From Diabrotica undecimpunctata (lineage: Eukaryota > Arthropoda > Insecta > Coleoptera > Chrysomelidae): DNA of 64,000 bases. The position numbers and the translations under genes were made by a program. The stretch is from assembly GCF_040954645.1 (NCBI RefSeq), contig NC_092812.1:1054001-1118000 (forward strand). The letters run 5' to 3'. Below the pieces are notes generated by a model. It saw nothing but the letters and a program-made list of their open reading frames with translations, did no database searches and was not told the origin of the DNA. Positions 1-10,891 of this stretch are shown here, piece after piece. Each line of letters begins with the position of its first letter. Position 1 is the stretch's first letter.

Positions 1-803
1 AACTCATTTACTTTTCACAAAGAGACTCCATATTAACTATACTTATTACTATGCAAATCTGATTCGAAATATCGTCGAAAAGTAACAGTGTGTAAAATTA
101 TTTTTAATGAAAAGTTAATTAGCCATTTCTTATGGGGTTCAAAAGAAAAGCCTTTACGAAAATTTGAGTACAAATAAGACCACCGTAATCAGTTGTACCC
201 TGGGTAATGAATAATTAATTAATCGGCTAATTAGAATCACCCGGTCAATATGATTTTTGTCAAATCGGTCCTTTTTAGGATCAATTATTCTAATAATGTC
301 TATAAATATTAAGGGCATATCTAGAGATAAAGACACTTTACTTTACTTAACCTTATCAGACATATGCGCTTAGCACAAATGTGACGTATTTCTAGTGCAG
401 AAAATACATAGAGGGCAAAAAATAGTGTATTTGGTATTAAGCTGATCGCTGAAAATCACATAATAAATGTAAAAGTGCTATCTCTGCCGGCAAAGAAGCA
501 AAGAAAAACTTAAAATGGGAGAGGACAAAACCAGTCAGCTGAAGGAACCTTTTAACGATGTTGAGCTTGGATCCACTATCTACGTATATAATGAAGAATA
601 GTACGGCACTGACTGAAGATCTAAGCACAAAGCTTATTATAAAATTTGGACCAAAAATACAACAGTTACTGATATCCAAAGTCTTCAGACAAACAAAGCA
701 AAGACAAAGTTGTACACAATTGCTTAAACCTGGCAAAAACTCCAACGACCACAAAAGCTATCGGTCAATATATTTATTTTGTCATTTCAATAGGGTCGGT
801 TAG
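1..803 (+). mobile_element. Decayed Jockey-like LINE, copy 1 (partial)
   Basis: This stretch recurs in direct orientation, with many differences, from about 2560. Near 700-770 it encodes the N-terminal finger of a reverse transcriptase (RT); residues read LLKPGKNSNDHKSYR, the usual fingers motif upstream of the palm in Jockey-type LINEs. The frame is otherwise broken and the catalytic palm is absent, so the copy is non-functional. Short ORFs here are remnants. The element call rests on this motif and on the longer second copy, which continues into a recognisable palm. Confidence 0.6.
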
Positions 804-1227
804 TTATTCTTCTACTTTAACTTTAATTATGTTGTTTTGGTATATATTTTCGATTGTTTTGATTATTCAAAGAAATTGACATTAATTTGATAGTTTCCAT
901 TTTATTAGTACTGATGGTATATAACTAGCATCTGTTGGTATTATATATCAATTTGAACATGTGGAAGTGAGAGCACTCTCTTGTTAGTAATTTCAGTGTA
1001 AATTATGACGAAACCAGAAATAACCCATAATATTCTCCCCGTGTGATCTTAGTATTTCCGTTGATTCAATAGTATAGGGTATCCAATATTTTAATCAACG
1101 GTATGCCAGAGTTTTATTAGTTTTCATATATATATATATATATTTGCAAAATGAAGAAGAAAGTTCAGTACAGGCAGTTAAACAGCTGATCTGTCAATTT
1201 AGAAGTAAGAGCAAGTACCAACTTGCT
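804..1227. other. Unassigned AT-rich stretch
   Basis: No gene is recognisable. It holds a possible hairpin with 9-base arms (CCGTTGATT at 1058-1066, its complement at 1093-1101) and a short TA run near 1126-1143. It lies between two LINE remnants and is probably further decayed repeat. Confidence 0.4.
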
Positions 1228-1506
1228 AAAAAGCATCTTCTTCTTCTTCTTAGCCTTGTGTCGTCCACGTTTGGACATAGCCTTTCCCAACTCCTTCCAT
1301 CGGTCTCTATCCTGAGCAACATATTTCCAATTCGTTCCGGCTATTTTTTTAATATCATCAATTCATCTGATCTGTAGTCTTCCTCTTGGTAGTTTACTTT
1401 CGTAAGGTCTCCAATGTTGTATTGTAGTATTCCAACGTTGGTCTTTTTGTCTAGCAGTCTGACCCGCGAAGCTCCATTTTAGTTTGGCAATTTTAATCCA
1501 GAAGTG
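1228..1506 (-). pseudogene. LINE RT C-terminal fragment with AAG-repeat tail
   Basis: Read on the minus strand, this encodes the C-terminus of an endonuclease-RT ORF, including KIAKLKWSFAGQTARQKD and DRDRWKELGKAMSKRG, typical of the end of RTE-like LINE proteins. One in-frame stop interrupts it. The element ends at the left in an (AAG)n run, seen on the plus strand as repeated TTC, as expected for a LINE 3' end. It is a 5'-truncated insertion. I found no clear target-site duplication (TSD). Confidence 0.65.
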
Positions 1507-2559
1507 TAATTCGAATCTCTAAAATCAGAATATATAAAATAGTGATCAAACCAGTGCTAATGTGTGGATACGTGACGAGAAAGTATTAATTAGACCAGGA
1601 TTGCTGGAAAAGCCAGCAGAGGTATTTTCCGACTTACAGAGGTCCGAGTACTAACCAATACCGAACAGAACTAATTCCAAGGTCAAACACATATATAAAG
1701 ATAGCAACGTCGTACAAGAAACTAAATCTCAATGCTAAAGTTGCGCTGGCTTTATCCAAAGACTCTATAATAACTGCATTGCCAAGTTAAATTGGGAGTA
1801 TGCCCCACAAATGAAGGGGGAGGTAACATACGGTCAGATTTAGGAATAACGGGACTATCTATCGACCCATCATATTTATCAACACCTGCTATCCTACCTA
1901 CAATCAATACTTATCTGTTGTGGACTATAAAATCAATTACATGTAATCAAACGAACTAGGCTTAAATAATTATCCTAGGAAAGGCATTTCAGAAATATTG
2001 ACATAACTTTTATAAACGGAATTTACGTGGCTTTATTTTCAATAGGAATGAGGAGAAAAAAAAACAAGAAAAGGCAATAGAATCTTGTTGCGTTCGGACT
2101 ATACGATGACGATGATCTTTATATAAGGTATAGGGAGAAAGAGAGAATAATGTTTATGTTCAATTTAGAACTCGCTGATTTTCACCCTTTTGAATTGGGT
2201 ATGTATATGTATTACCATAGAAAATAAAAGCAAGAAAACTATAATTATGTAATGAAAAGAGTACGAAATGAAAAGATTATATAAATCCCTTATATTTACA
2301 CAGACTGCTTTACAAAAGGTGAACGAATGAGCATTAAAACACAGCTGTTTTAAAAACTTAATATTATTAGACGAATTGAGGATCAATTTCACTCAAAATA
2401 TGATATGCTAAAATATGATACGACAGGAAAAAAGGCAATGACTTTTACAGCTGATAGCTTATGAATATTGTCTCGTACTGTTATATAGCAGTTTGTTGTC
2501 ACATTTTAACCTGTTTATTTCCTTATTATCCATATATAAGTTGTAAACCGATATTACAA
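1507..2559. other. Mostly unassigned; tiny plus-strand RT remnant
   Basis: Bases 1515-1570 on the plus strand read like the RT thumb (KIRIYKIVIKPVLMCG), the segment before the usual C-terminal LINE region. Nothing beyond it is recognisable. The short minus-strand ORF at 2165-2392 resembles no family I know and is probably chance. Confidence 0.4.
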
Positions 2560-4620
2560 GCTCATTTACTTTTCACAAAGAGACTATATATTAAGTACAG
2601 TTATTACTAAACAAATCTGACTCGAAATATCGTCTAAAAGTAACAGTATGTAAAATTTAAATTTTTATTGAAAAGTAAAAGATTAGTCATTTTATGAAGT
2701 TCATCGTGGAAGCCTTCACGAAATTTGAAGTAACAATAAGACCACCGCAATCGAGCGTACTCTGGGTAATGAATAATTGTTAAATCGGTTAATTCTTCAA
2801 TCACCCGTTCAATATGATTTTTGTCAATTCGGTCCTTTTCAGGACCAACTATTCAAATTATGTATATAAATATTAGGACATATCTACAGATAAAGACACT
2901 CTAGTTTACTTAAGCTTATCAGACATATGCGCTTAACACAAATGCGACGTATTTCTACTGCAGGAAGCAAAGAGAGGGCTAAACCTAGGGTATTTGGTAT
3001 TAAGCTGATCGCTGAAAATAACGAAATAAACATAATAAATGCCGGCAAAGAAAAACATAAAATAAGAGAGGACAAACAAGTCAGCTGAGGAAACCTTTCA
3101 ACGATGTTGAGTTTGGATCCTTCTTCTTCTTATGGTGCCGTGCACCTATAGTGCGTTGGCGAATTATCTTAAGGTCAGACGTCTGTCTTTTGCGGCATGC
3201 AAAAGTTCGCCAGTGTTAGTTACGCCTGACCAGTTCTTTATATTTCGCAGCCACGACATTTTTTTGCGACCTACTCCTCTCTTGCCCTCAATCTTTCCTT
3301 GGATAATTAGTTGAGGGATTGCGTATTTTTCCCCTCTCATGATGTGGCCCAGGTATCCAATCTTTCGTGCCTTGATCAAGCTGAGCAAGTTTGGATCCAC
3401 TATCCACGTATATTATGAACAATATTACGGCTCCTGACTGAGGATCTAAGCTCAAAACTAATTATAAAATTTGGACAAAAAAATACAACAATGGCTAATA
3501 TACAAAGTGTGTAGACAAGCAAAGCAAAGACAAAGTTGTGGCCTTGCTTAAACCTGACAAAAACCCCAACGACCACAAAAGCTATCGACCAATATATTAT
3601 CTATTTATTTTTTCAGCTATACAAAATACTTCTGCATATGATCCTTAATATAAACCGATATTAGAAGAAAAACTTCAATTTAAAGATTAAAGTGGCTATA
3701 TATGACAGGATAGATCATGTTCGTTACACATACTAAATCGTGCCCAACACAGAGAAGACGCATATGAAAAATATCAGACATGAGGAGTGGTATTTGTCAA
3801 TCTAAATTCTGCTTACGACACCTTAAATTAAAGCACATTTTTCCAAAATCTATGTGATATCCCCTTAGGTAATAAACTCACTTGTATTATCCGCGTATGC
3901 CTACACAACAGAAGATTTTCCGTATCACTCAATGATAAGAATAGAAGATGAAGATGGAGAACGTAGTAGAACGGTCTCCTTTGGGGTACCGTAATGGCAC
4001 CTACACTGTATAATATTTACACAACCCATACCAGTAAATACTAGGACTTTTATTTTGTAGACGATACATCTATTGTTGCACAACCAAAAAATTTTGTTGC
4101 TGAAGTGGAGAAAAATCTAAATATCATATCTTAAACACAATAAAAATAGATTATAAATTAATTTTAAGCCAAACCCTGGAAAAAGTCAGTCGGGCTCCTT
4201 CAATGTCCCTAACAGAGACGCTTTCACAAATTTGAACATATACCTAAACCAATAGTGTCATGAAATCCTTAAACACACTTTGTAATTCACAGAACTTTGT
4301 TTAAACCTAAATGGAAAACTAGAACCAGAAAAATAATATTCTTCGCGAACTTGTCAGCTAAAAATGGGAAGCACATCCTTCCACTCTTAAAACGTAGACG
4401 CTTGAACTCTATGCTTCTGCTGCCGAATATACCTTGCTTGTATGGGTGATATCAATACATACTTAACACGTAGATTTAGCTATAAATTAGTCAGCCAAAT
4501 TCAGCGGATATTAAGACTCACATCCATACATAAGCTCTACAATATCGTAGTTATCAATCCACATAATATCCGAAGATAAGTAGCTAGAGAACAAAAGAAA
4601 CAAAGTCTAGATTCGTAACA
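2560..4620 (+). pseudogene. Decayed Jockey-like LINE RT, copy 2
   Basis: This second copy of the 1-803 sequence continues into a degraded RT. In order: fingers (VVALLKPDKNPNDHKSYR near 3535-3600), palm A (VVFVNLNSAYDTLN near 3790-3830), CLHNRRFSVSLND near 3900-3935, the MAPTLYNIYT segment near 3990-4030, the catalytic box as FVDD near 4055, and a post-palm KPNPGKSQ segment near 4170-4200. A remnant of the thumb/C-terminal region follows to about 4600. Many stops and frameshifts show it is old. It is interrupted by the LINE tail at 3121-3387. Confidence 0.72.
3121..3387 (-). mobile_element. 5'-truncated LINE tail with 11-bp target-site duplication
   Basis: AGTTTGGATCC occurs at 3110-3120 and 3388-3398 and brackets the insert; copy 1 (558-620) shows the uninterrupted site. 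On the minus strand the insert encodes the LINE C-terminal motif KARKIGYLGHIMRGEKYA followed by GKRGVGRKKMSWLRNI, and ends in AGAAGAAGAA. Protein and tail match the LINEs at 38924-39927 and 50094-51724. Only the last ~270 bases were copied, typical of target-primed reverse transcription. The ORF that appears to begin MDPN uses target DNA for its first codons. Confidence 0.85.
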
Positions 4621-5855
4621 TCCACTCCACGAATAACAACCCATTTTATGACTAGAATCGAGGAAAAACTAGCTAGACCAACACATCTGCAAGACCTACA
4701 AAAAAAAAATAAGCTGCTTCTCGCCATCTGAACCCTCGAAAGGAACTTCCTTATAGTAGTTATCTTCCTTAAATCTGCAATGAGGACTCTTGCCTTCAAA
4801 CACCGGTTAACCTGTGTGAATCTGGGGTGATACAAGATTCATTACACTTTCTTAGTTGACTTTGCCATTCCAATCGCTCTTTTCTGAAGGGACAAGGTTT
4901 ATTTATTTGAACTAAACATGTAAAGTACAGTCAGTAAGCTATTACTTATATTGATCATTGCAAATTTGACACTAATTACACTTATATTGACTACTTTTTC
5001 CCCCAAAATATTAGATAAAACATTCAGTATGTAATATGGGTGTAAGTATGTAATATGGGTGAAGTGGTATAATTGTTGTTAGATAAATTAAGCATTCTTC
5101 TTTTTTTTTGTGCACTACTATCCATTTTTACACAAAAATATTTATTTTAGCACTTCAATATTTATTTTGAGATAACCTTCTATCCAGAATTATCTGTAGT
5201 AGGTACACAGATAAAACAAGAAATAAAATAATAAAAAATCTGTATAAAAGATATCATAAAACAATGGATAAAATAAAAGAAGTTCTTATCTATCGAATTC
5301 TTAAATAAAACGTATGAAGATATACTCACGTTAACAAAATACATTACGAAATTTCCGCATGTGAAAAAAATTCAATTTGGTAACAAAATCCTTTTGTATC
5401 TATAAAGCTATTTTTAGAAAAGCACGTACCTACCAAAAACAGGTAGTTAATAGTATTCATATCTGTTACACAATGTAATGCGTTTGAATGATAACAAAAA
5501 TAAGGAGTCCATATAAACCGTTCAGACTATACGCGAGAAGTATACAGCTTAATGGCAGAGTTGCCAAACTATCAGAGCTTACTTAAACCGATATACCTAT
5601 GGTTCCAATATACAATGAAAAAGATCTGAACGACCCCTATAAGATATACACGTGAACTAAGCAATATACATTCATGATACAGGGGTACTTAAGGGCTCCA
5701 CAAAATTATTAAAAATTATGAAACTATACATGTTGACGAATCGACAGAGCCAATATTATGGAATGGTCAAGTGAGCTCCGTATATCGGTGTCGACTTGAC
5801 CACGGAGCTCACTTGAACCTGAATTTTAACATGGGCGGAGTCCACTTTATGCCGT

Positions 5856-5856
<1 letters not shown>
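4621..5856. other. No recognisable gene
   Basis: AT-rich DNA with no ORF resembling a known family; the minus-strand ORF at 4584-4835 is probably chance. The only clear structure is the hairpin at 5767-5816. Confidence 0.4.
5767..5816. repeat. Inverted repeat, 15-base perfect arms
   Basis: The arm TCAAGTGAGCTCCGT at 5767-5781 is exactly complementary to 5802-5816, with a 20-base loop. It lies just upstream of a (TA)n tract. It may be the end of a MITE or a structured UTR; nothing else identifies it. Confidence 0.6.

Positions 5857-5920
<64 letters not shown>
5857..5920. repeat. (TA)n microsatellite
   Basis: About 64 bases of pure alternating TA, immediately left of gypsy element A. Confidence 0.95.
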
Positions 5921-5923
<3 letters not shown>

Positions 5924-7363
5924 TGATATGATATAGGAGAAAGAAAAATAGTGATTAAAAATAATTTACAAGTTATATATTAGATATTAAAAGTAGTTGG
6001 TTATTTTAATAAGTTATATACTAGAAAATTTTATAAAAATATATTTATGTGGGGGCATTTTTAAGAAGTTAGCATATAATAATTGTAAACAGTTGTATTT
6101 TAGTAATTATGATTTTGTAGATATATTTAAGTGAGCCATGTGACTAGGCAACCAAAAATACTCTTTAAATTGACAGACAGGAATTAATAAATTACGAATA
6201 TAAAGTGGGGTTATAATAATAATGTTAGTTTAAAATGTTTAATTTATATATATTTAATGATTTAAGTGTATATTCTGATCTGAAAAGCCTAAATGTAAAC
6301 AAAATTATCAATAGAACATTAACGAATTCTCCAGAATGCAGAATTTGACCTTTGTTTATGTTGGAACATTCTGGAATAATGATTATGTCGGTGGATCGAA
6401 TGGATACTTTTTTTCGAGAACATCCATATAGAAGAAATAGAACTAAATCGAACATGATTTCTTACCAGATGGTTCTGGAAGATTGAAAAGATATAAATAC
6501 CCGTGATTTGGATTCAAGATGGCCAGTTTATTATGAAAGTTAGTAGAAGATAGACACATTTAGTTAGTGAAGTCAATTGTTCAGAGTTTTTAGTAAGTCA
6601 GTCAGGCAGTTTAGTAAGAAATATGAAAGTTAGTTGGAGTCAGTGAATCAGTTACAAATAGTCCAATTGTTTAATATAGTGAGTTAAATGAAGATTAAAA
6701 ATTATGCATATTTATAATTATACACAAATAATTATTGAAGATTAAAAAAGTATATTAGAAGAATATTGGAAGAAATTAAAATTATATTATGATTGGAGAT
6801 TAGTATAAATCAACTTATAATAATTGGATATTGGTATATTGAAAAGAAGAATAAATATAAATGCTGTTTTGCTGGTTTGCTTGGTGGTTTATAAATGCTG
6901 GTGAAGAAAAATATATCTTAAATTGGTAGAAGCTGATAATTGGAAAAAGTAATTTCACAAAAACAAGGATAACCGAAGTACGAAGACATTCAGTGGTGAT
7001 TAGAATCTATATAGTGGAAAACAGCTCATTTAGGCATTCAGTGAAAGAAAGGTACAAAATTTTGTTAATATAATTTAGTTAGTGTCATAACAGTTTCAAT
7101 TTTGAAGATAGTTTGTTTAAATTTTACATTGTCTATAGAATTTAATTAGTTTTATAAGAATATTAATTTAAAGATAGTTTATTTTAAATTTACATTGGCT
7201 AGGTTAGATATATATATATATGTGTGTTTCATAATAGTTATAATAAAGATAATTTAAAAAAAAAATACTTACAAACTAATTCTTTGAGAACCGCGATAAA
7301 AACCCTATATTATTAAAAATACTCATTGCTCATCATTCAAACAAACAACACATCATAACAATT

Positions 7364-7378
7364 TGGCACCCAACGCGG
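7364..7378 (+). other. Primer-binding site of element A
   Basis: TGGCACCCAACGCGG follows the AACA end of the putative LTR by three bases. It resembles the TGGCGCCCAACG primer-binding sites of insect gypsy elements, where a tRNA 3' end primes minus-strand synthesis. Confidence 0.7.
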
Positions 7379-7504
7379 TGGCTCTCTATTTAAAAGAATT
7401 AGTTTGGGAAGATAAGTGCTCTCATATAATTAAATTAATTATCAGTAGAAAGAAAAAATTATAGATTTTATTTTTAATTATATTTGAACAAGTAAAGTCT
7501 CAAA

Positions 7505-8818
7505 ATGTCTCAAGGAAAGAAAGGTACAAGAAGCAAAAAGAATGAAGAAGATGTGGAAGTAGAAACACAACCTATACAAGAGGAGAGTTTAGTTCAAGCT
7601 CCACAAGATACTGCAGAAATGAATCCAGAAAGAGAGGAAAATGTCAATATGGCAGCTTTGATGTCATTAATGATGCAGATGAACAAGACAATAGAAGAGA
7701 ATACGAAAAAAATGGAAGAGAATTCAAAAGAAGTCAAAGAAGACATGAAAAAAATGGAACAAAAATTGGAAGAGAATTATAGAAAATTAGAAAAGAAAAT
7801 AGAAGATAATAATAATAAAATTGTAAAACAAATGGAAAAACAAATGGATAAAAAACTTGAAGCTGCAGAGAAGAAAGTAGCAAATGAAATAAAAAATATA
7901 CAGCATGACTACAAGAAAAGGATAAAAAATGAGAGGACAGAAGTAAAGAGGATTATTCAAGATAATAAGATAGATATAGAACAGAAAATAGAGTTGCAGA
8001 AATGTAACTTAGAAGTAAAAATTAACGAAGACAGGAGAAACACAGAAGAAAAATTAGACGATATACAACAAAATATCCAAATAAATAGTAATCAAATAAG
8101 AAATGTGGAACAGAGAATAGATGATATTTCACAAATGAGAGACATAGGGAGACCCTACTTAAATTTAACAAATGAGACTGGGATTAAATTCTCTGGTAAT
8201 ATAAAAAATTTGCATCCTAGAGTATACATAAATAGTTTAAAACATAAATTAAGATTTGTGAATAATATTAATGATATTAAAGATTATATTAGAGTGACAT
8301 TAAATGACAATGCAGCAACTTGGTTTGCTAGTATTGAAAATGATTTAGATAATTTTCAAACATTTGAAAATAAATTTTTAAATTATTATTGGGGTGAATT
8401 AGAGCAAGCCAAGTTTAGAGAAATTCTATATTTTGGAAAGTATAATCACAATTTAAAATCAAATATGGTAGATTATGCATTGAAACTGATAACAGTTGCA
8501 AAATATTTAGAACCACCACTTAGAGAGGAAGAAACAGTCTTAAATGTATCTAGACATTTTGATGCTGATGTTGTCCAAACAGTAACTGTACAAAATATTC
8601 AAACAATAGATAGTTTTATTAATTTTATTCAAAGAATACAAAGAGGCAATATGACAAGTAATAATAACAACAGAAAAAACAATAATAACTTTCAATATAA
8701 TAAAAATGATAATCAACAATATAGACAATCATATAATAATTATAGATATGGTAATAATTTACAAAATTTTAATAATAATAACAGTAATTATAATAGACAA
8801 CATTATAACTTATACTAG
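7505..8818 (+). CDS. gag: Gag of element A, coiled-coil and Asn-rich
   Basis: 437 residues. Residues ~1-50 are acidic and polar. Residues ~60-215 are a long Lys/Glu-rich coiled coil. Residues ~216-380 look like a retrotransposon capsid (LHPRVYINSLKHKLRFV, then NDNAATWFASIENDL, the place of the usual ALxGxAxxW motif). The tail from ~383 is dominated by Asn, Gln and Tyr. No CCHC zinc knuckle is present, which is unusual for a gypsy Gag; nucleic-acid binding may rest with the basic coiled coil or the Asn-rich tail (inference). The ATG lies 127 bases past the primer-binding site. The frame is fully open, unlike the region that should encode Pol. Confidence 0.75.
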   Translation: MSQGKKGTRSKKNEEDVEVETQPIQEESLVQAPQDTAEMNPEREENVNMAALMSLMMQMNKTIEENTKKMEENSKEVKEDMKKMEQKLEENYRKLEKKIEDNNNKIVKQMEKQMDKKLEAAEKKVANEIKNIQHDYKKRIKNERTEVKRIIQDNKIDIEQKIELQKCNLEVKINEDRRNTEEKLDDIQQNIQINSNQIRNVEQRIDDISQMRDIGRPYLNLTNETGIKFSGNIKNLHPRVYINSLKHKLRFVNNINDIKDYIRVTLNDNAATWFASIENDLDNFQTFENKFLNYYWGELEQAKFREILYFGKYNHNLKSNMVDYALKLITVAKYLEPPLREEETVLNVSRHFDADVVQTVTVQNIQTIDSFINFIQRIQRGNMTSNNNNRKNNNNFQYNKNDNQQYRQSYNNYRYGNNLQNFNNNNSNYNRQHYNLY

Positions 8819-9126
8819 GTCAATAATTTTGACTAAGAAAAAGAATTCTTAATTGAATATGTACAAAAAATTCATCCTTTGACGAACTATCAATAAAGAT
8901 TTGAAATCGAAAATGCAGATCAATCGTAAATCGAAAGTCATTCATTAATCCGAATACCTAGTTATAAAAAACAAAAGAAAGAGTTAAGAAGCTAGTTACT
9001 TCTATAAAAAAAGAAAAAGAAGATTGTACTAGTGAAAATCAACCAGTACAAGAAAAAGAAACTGATAAAGATGACTTAAGTCTAAACATACACCTGTATC
9101 TAGAGATATAAAAGAAGTCGACATGT

Positions 9127-9442
9127 TGTTACAAAAATATTCTATTTTTATAAATTAAAGGTAGTATAGTCGGACCAGCTCTTTAAGATTTGGTTTAAAT
9201 CCAATACATACCCGGAGAGTGGGGTGGGTAAAATGTTATGGCCCAATTTTATCGAATAATGCCGCGTATCAGACCATTAGCCATAACCCAGCGGAGGTGT
9301 TGTTGTCACCTATCTATGGTTGTCACCTGTCAAGAACTACACTTTATGTTTTTACTTTAAATTTTTATTAAATAGTGAAGTTAATTGTAAGAATGCTTAG
9401 AGCAAATAATATGGATGGTTACAAAGATTTGAATATCCCCAG

Positions 9443-9500
<58 letters not shown>

Positions 9501-10795
9501 AGGTGTACACTACTTTATCAACGGTAAGTTTCTAAATTAATATTATATCACACCGTTTGTATTTTGTGGTAATTTATTCCTACTAAGTTTCTAACACTAA
9601 GTTAACTAAATTAAATAAACCTTGTAATCTATACCCCTAATTAGTAACTAAATATCTACCTTTACTTATGATCTAACTTAATCTAATTATACTTTAAACT
9701 ACTAATTATAATTTAAGGTTACTTTTATTTTAGATATCAATAGTTTCAATTATCTAAACGTCTGGTGGAAGAGAAGGTTATTATAAATACATCAGTTGTA
9801 TGTAACCACAGATAAACTATTTGAATATGTGACTAGTATTATCCCAAATATGATAAGGTAGACAAGATGGATGAAGGGAAGGTAAAATGGTTCATTCTCA
9901 CCAAGTTTATTGTTCACTTTCCTTCTTAGGGTCTATAGCTTGGTCTTCTTTATATCCAATAACCCTACAATCAGCTTCTGGAAGTTGTAGATCCAAACGA
10001 CGAACAGCTTGTATGGAAGCCAATAAAAAGTAAACACCAGATAGAAGATTTGAAGGAGGAGACGAATATAAAATAAAAGTATAAGGTCTGAAAGTAAAAG
10101 AATAGTCTTAGAAAGTGTTTAAGTTGTGATTGATGGAATAATAGGTCTTAGATAGGACTTACCGTTGATGTAAGGTGACCTTAATGTAAAATATATCTCA
10201 ATCAAGAATTTAATCCGCTATAAGCGCCTATTTTACAAATAGAATTGATTCCTGATCCTGTTGAGGTGAAATTGAGTTTAAAATCCAGAAATTTCCTGTA
10301 TATTCAGTACCCTTGGCACATGTGAACCCAAAAATCTCAACTTTTTTCCTCAAAAAAAAACAACTCAAAAAACCCACAAATCCAACTTTTAAACGAACTG
10401 ATGACAAGATATCCTGTCTCCAACCTATTAGGACCAACAATTCAAAGTACAACTTTTAGTTCTATGAACCAATAAATTGACCTTTAGAAGTTGATGTTAA
10501 ATAACCTGTAAGAAGAGGCTAAATGTCATGTCACTCAAGATAAGCATACCCTGCCATTAACCTAACAGGTGACAGTTTTGATAAAGAAAACATTTGATAA
10601 GAAAACAATAACCTAAAGAAGAACAATTTGAAAGATACATGAAGATACTACCAGAAGAAAAATCAAGCCCTTTATGAAATTATAATTAAGTAAGTTTTTA
10701 TAAAATAAATTCAAAGGCAATTTATTGTCTATTTTATTTCTAGTTTCATTGACCACATAAGGAAAATAAACAAAGGAAATATTAAACCTGTAACA
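9127..10795 (-). repeat. 3' LTR of element B (intact copy)
   Basis: 1669 bases, nearly the same as 20746-26736 after removing element C. Differences are scattered substitutions (for example C/T near 9207) and a longer TA run at 9445-9496. It preserves the empty target site ATACCCTGCC near 10547-10556, where the other LTR carries element C. The polypurine tract (minus strand TTAGGGGAGAGT) lies just outside at about 10796-10807. Confidence 0.93.
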
Positions 10796-10891
10796 ACTCT
10801 CCCCTAACTACAAAAAAGGTTTTCCTCAAGAAACCGTAATGGAGCCATTAAAATAATTAAAATTTGTATAAATATAAGAAGATCATTAATG

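Larger units (their letters stand above)
5921..9126 (+). mobile_element. Ty3/gypsy-like element A, left part
   Basis: A long AT-rich leader, probably the LTR, ends AACA at 7360 and is followed at once by a primer-binding site and then Gag. The LTR start is uncertain: TGTAG near 6116 would give about 1.25 kb, and no second LTR is in the window to confirm it. An AATAAAG-type signal lies near 7241. After Gag (8819-9126) the sequence is Lys/Glu-rich coding remnant broken by stops; no protease or RT is seen. Element B is inserted at 9127, and the interrupted sequence resumes at 26741. Confidence 0.6.

Noticed and set aside
437..754. 105-codon minus-strand ORF with hydrophobic stretches
   Set aside because: It lies opposite a recognisable RT fingers remnant on the plus strand and is not kept in the second copy.
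2165..2392. Possible small membrane protein on the minus strand
   Set aside because: Hydrophobic character follows from AT-rich codons; no start context or homologue is recognised.
7201..7222. Short TA/TG stretch as a core promoter of element A
   Set aside because: TA runs are too common here to support a TATA call.
10228..10452. Minus-strand ORF in the LTR of element B
   Set aside because: It lies wholly inside an LTR and shows no domain; LTR ORFs of this size occur by chance.
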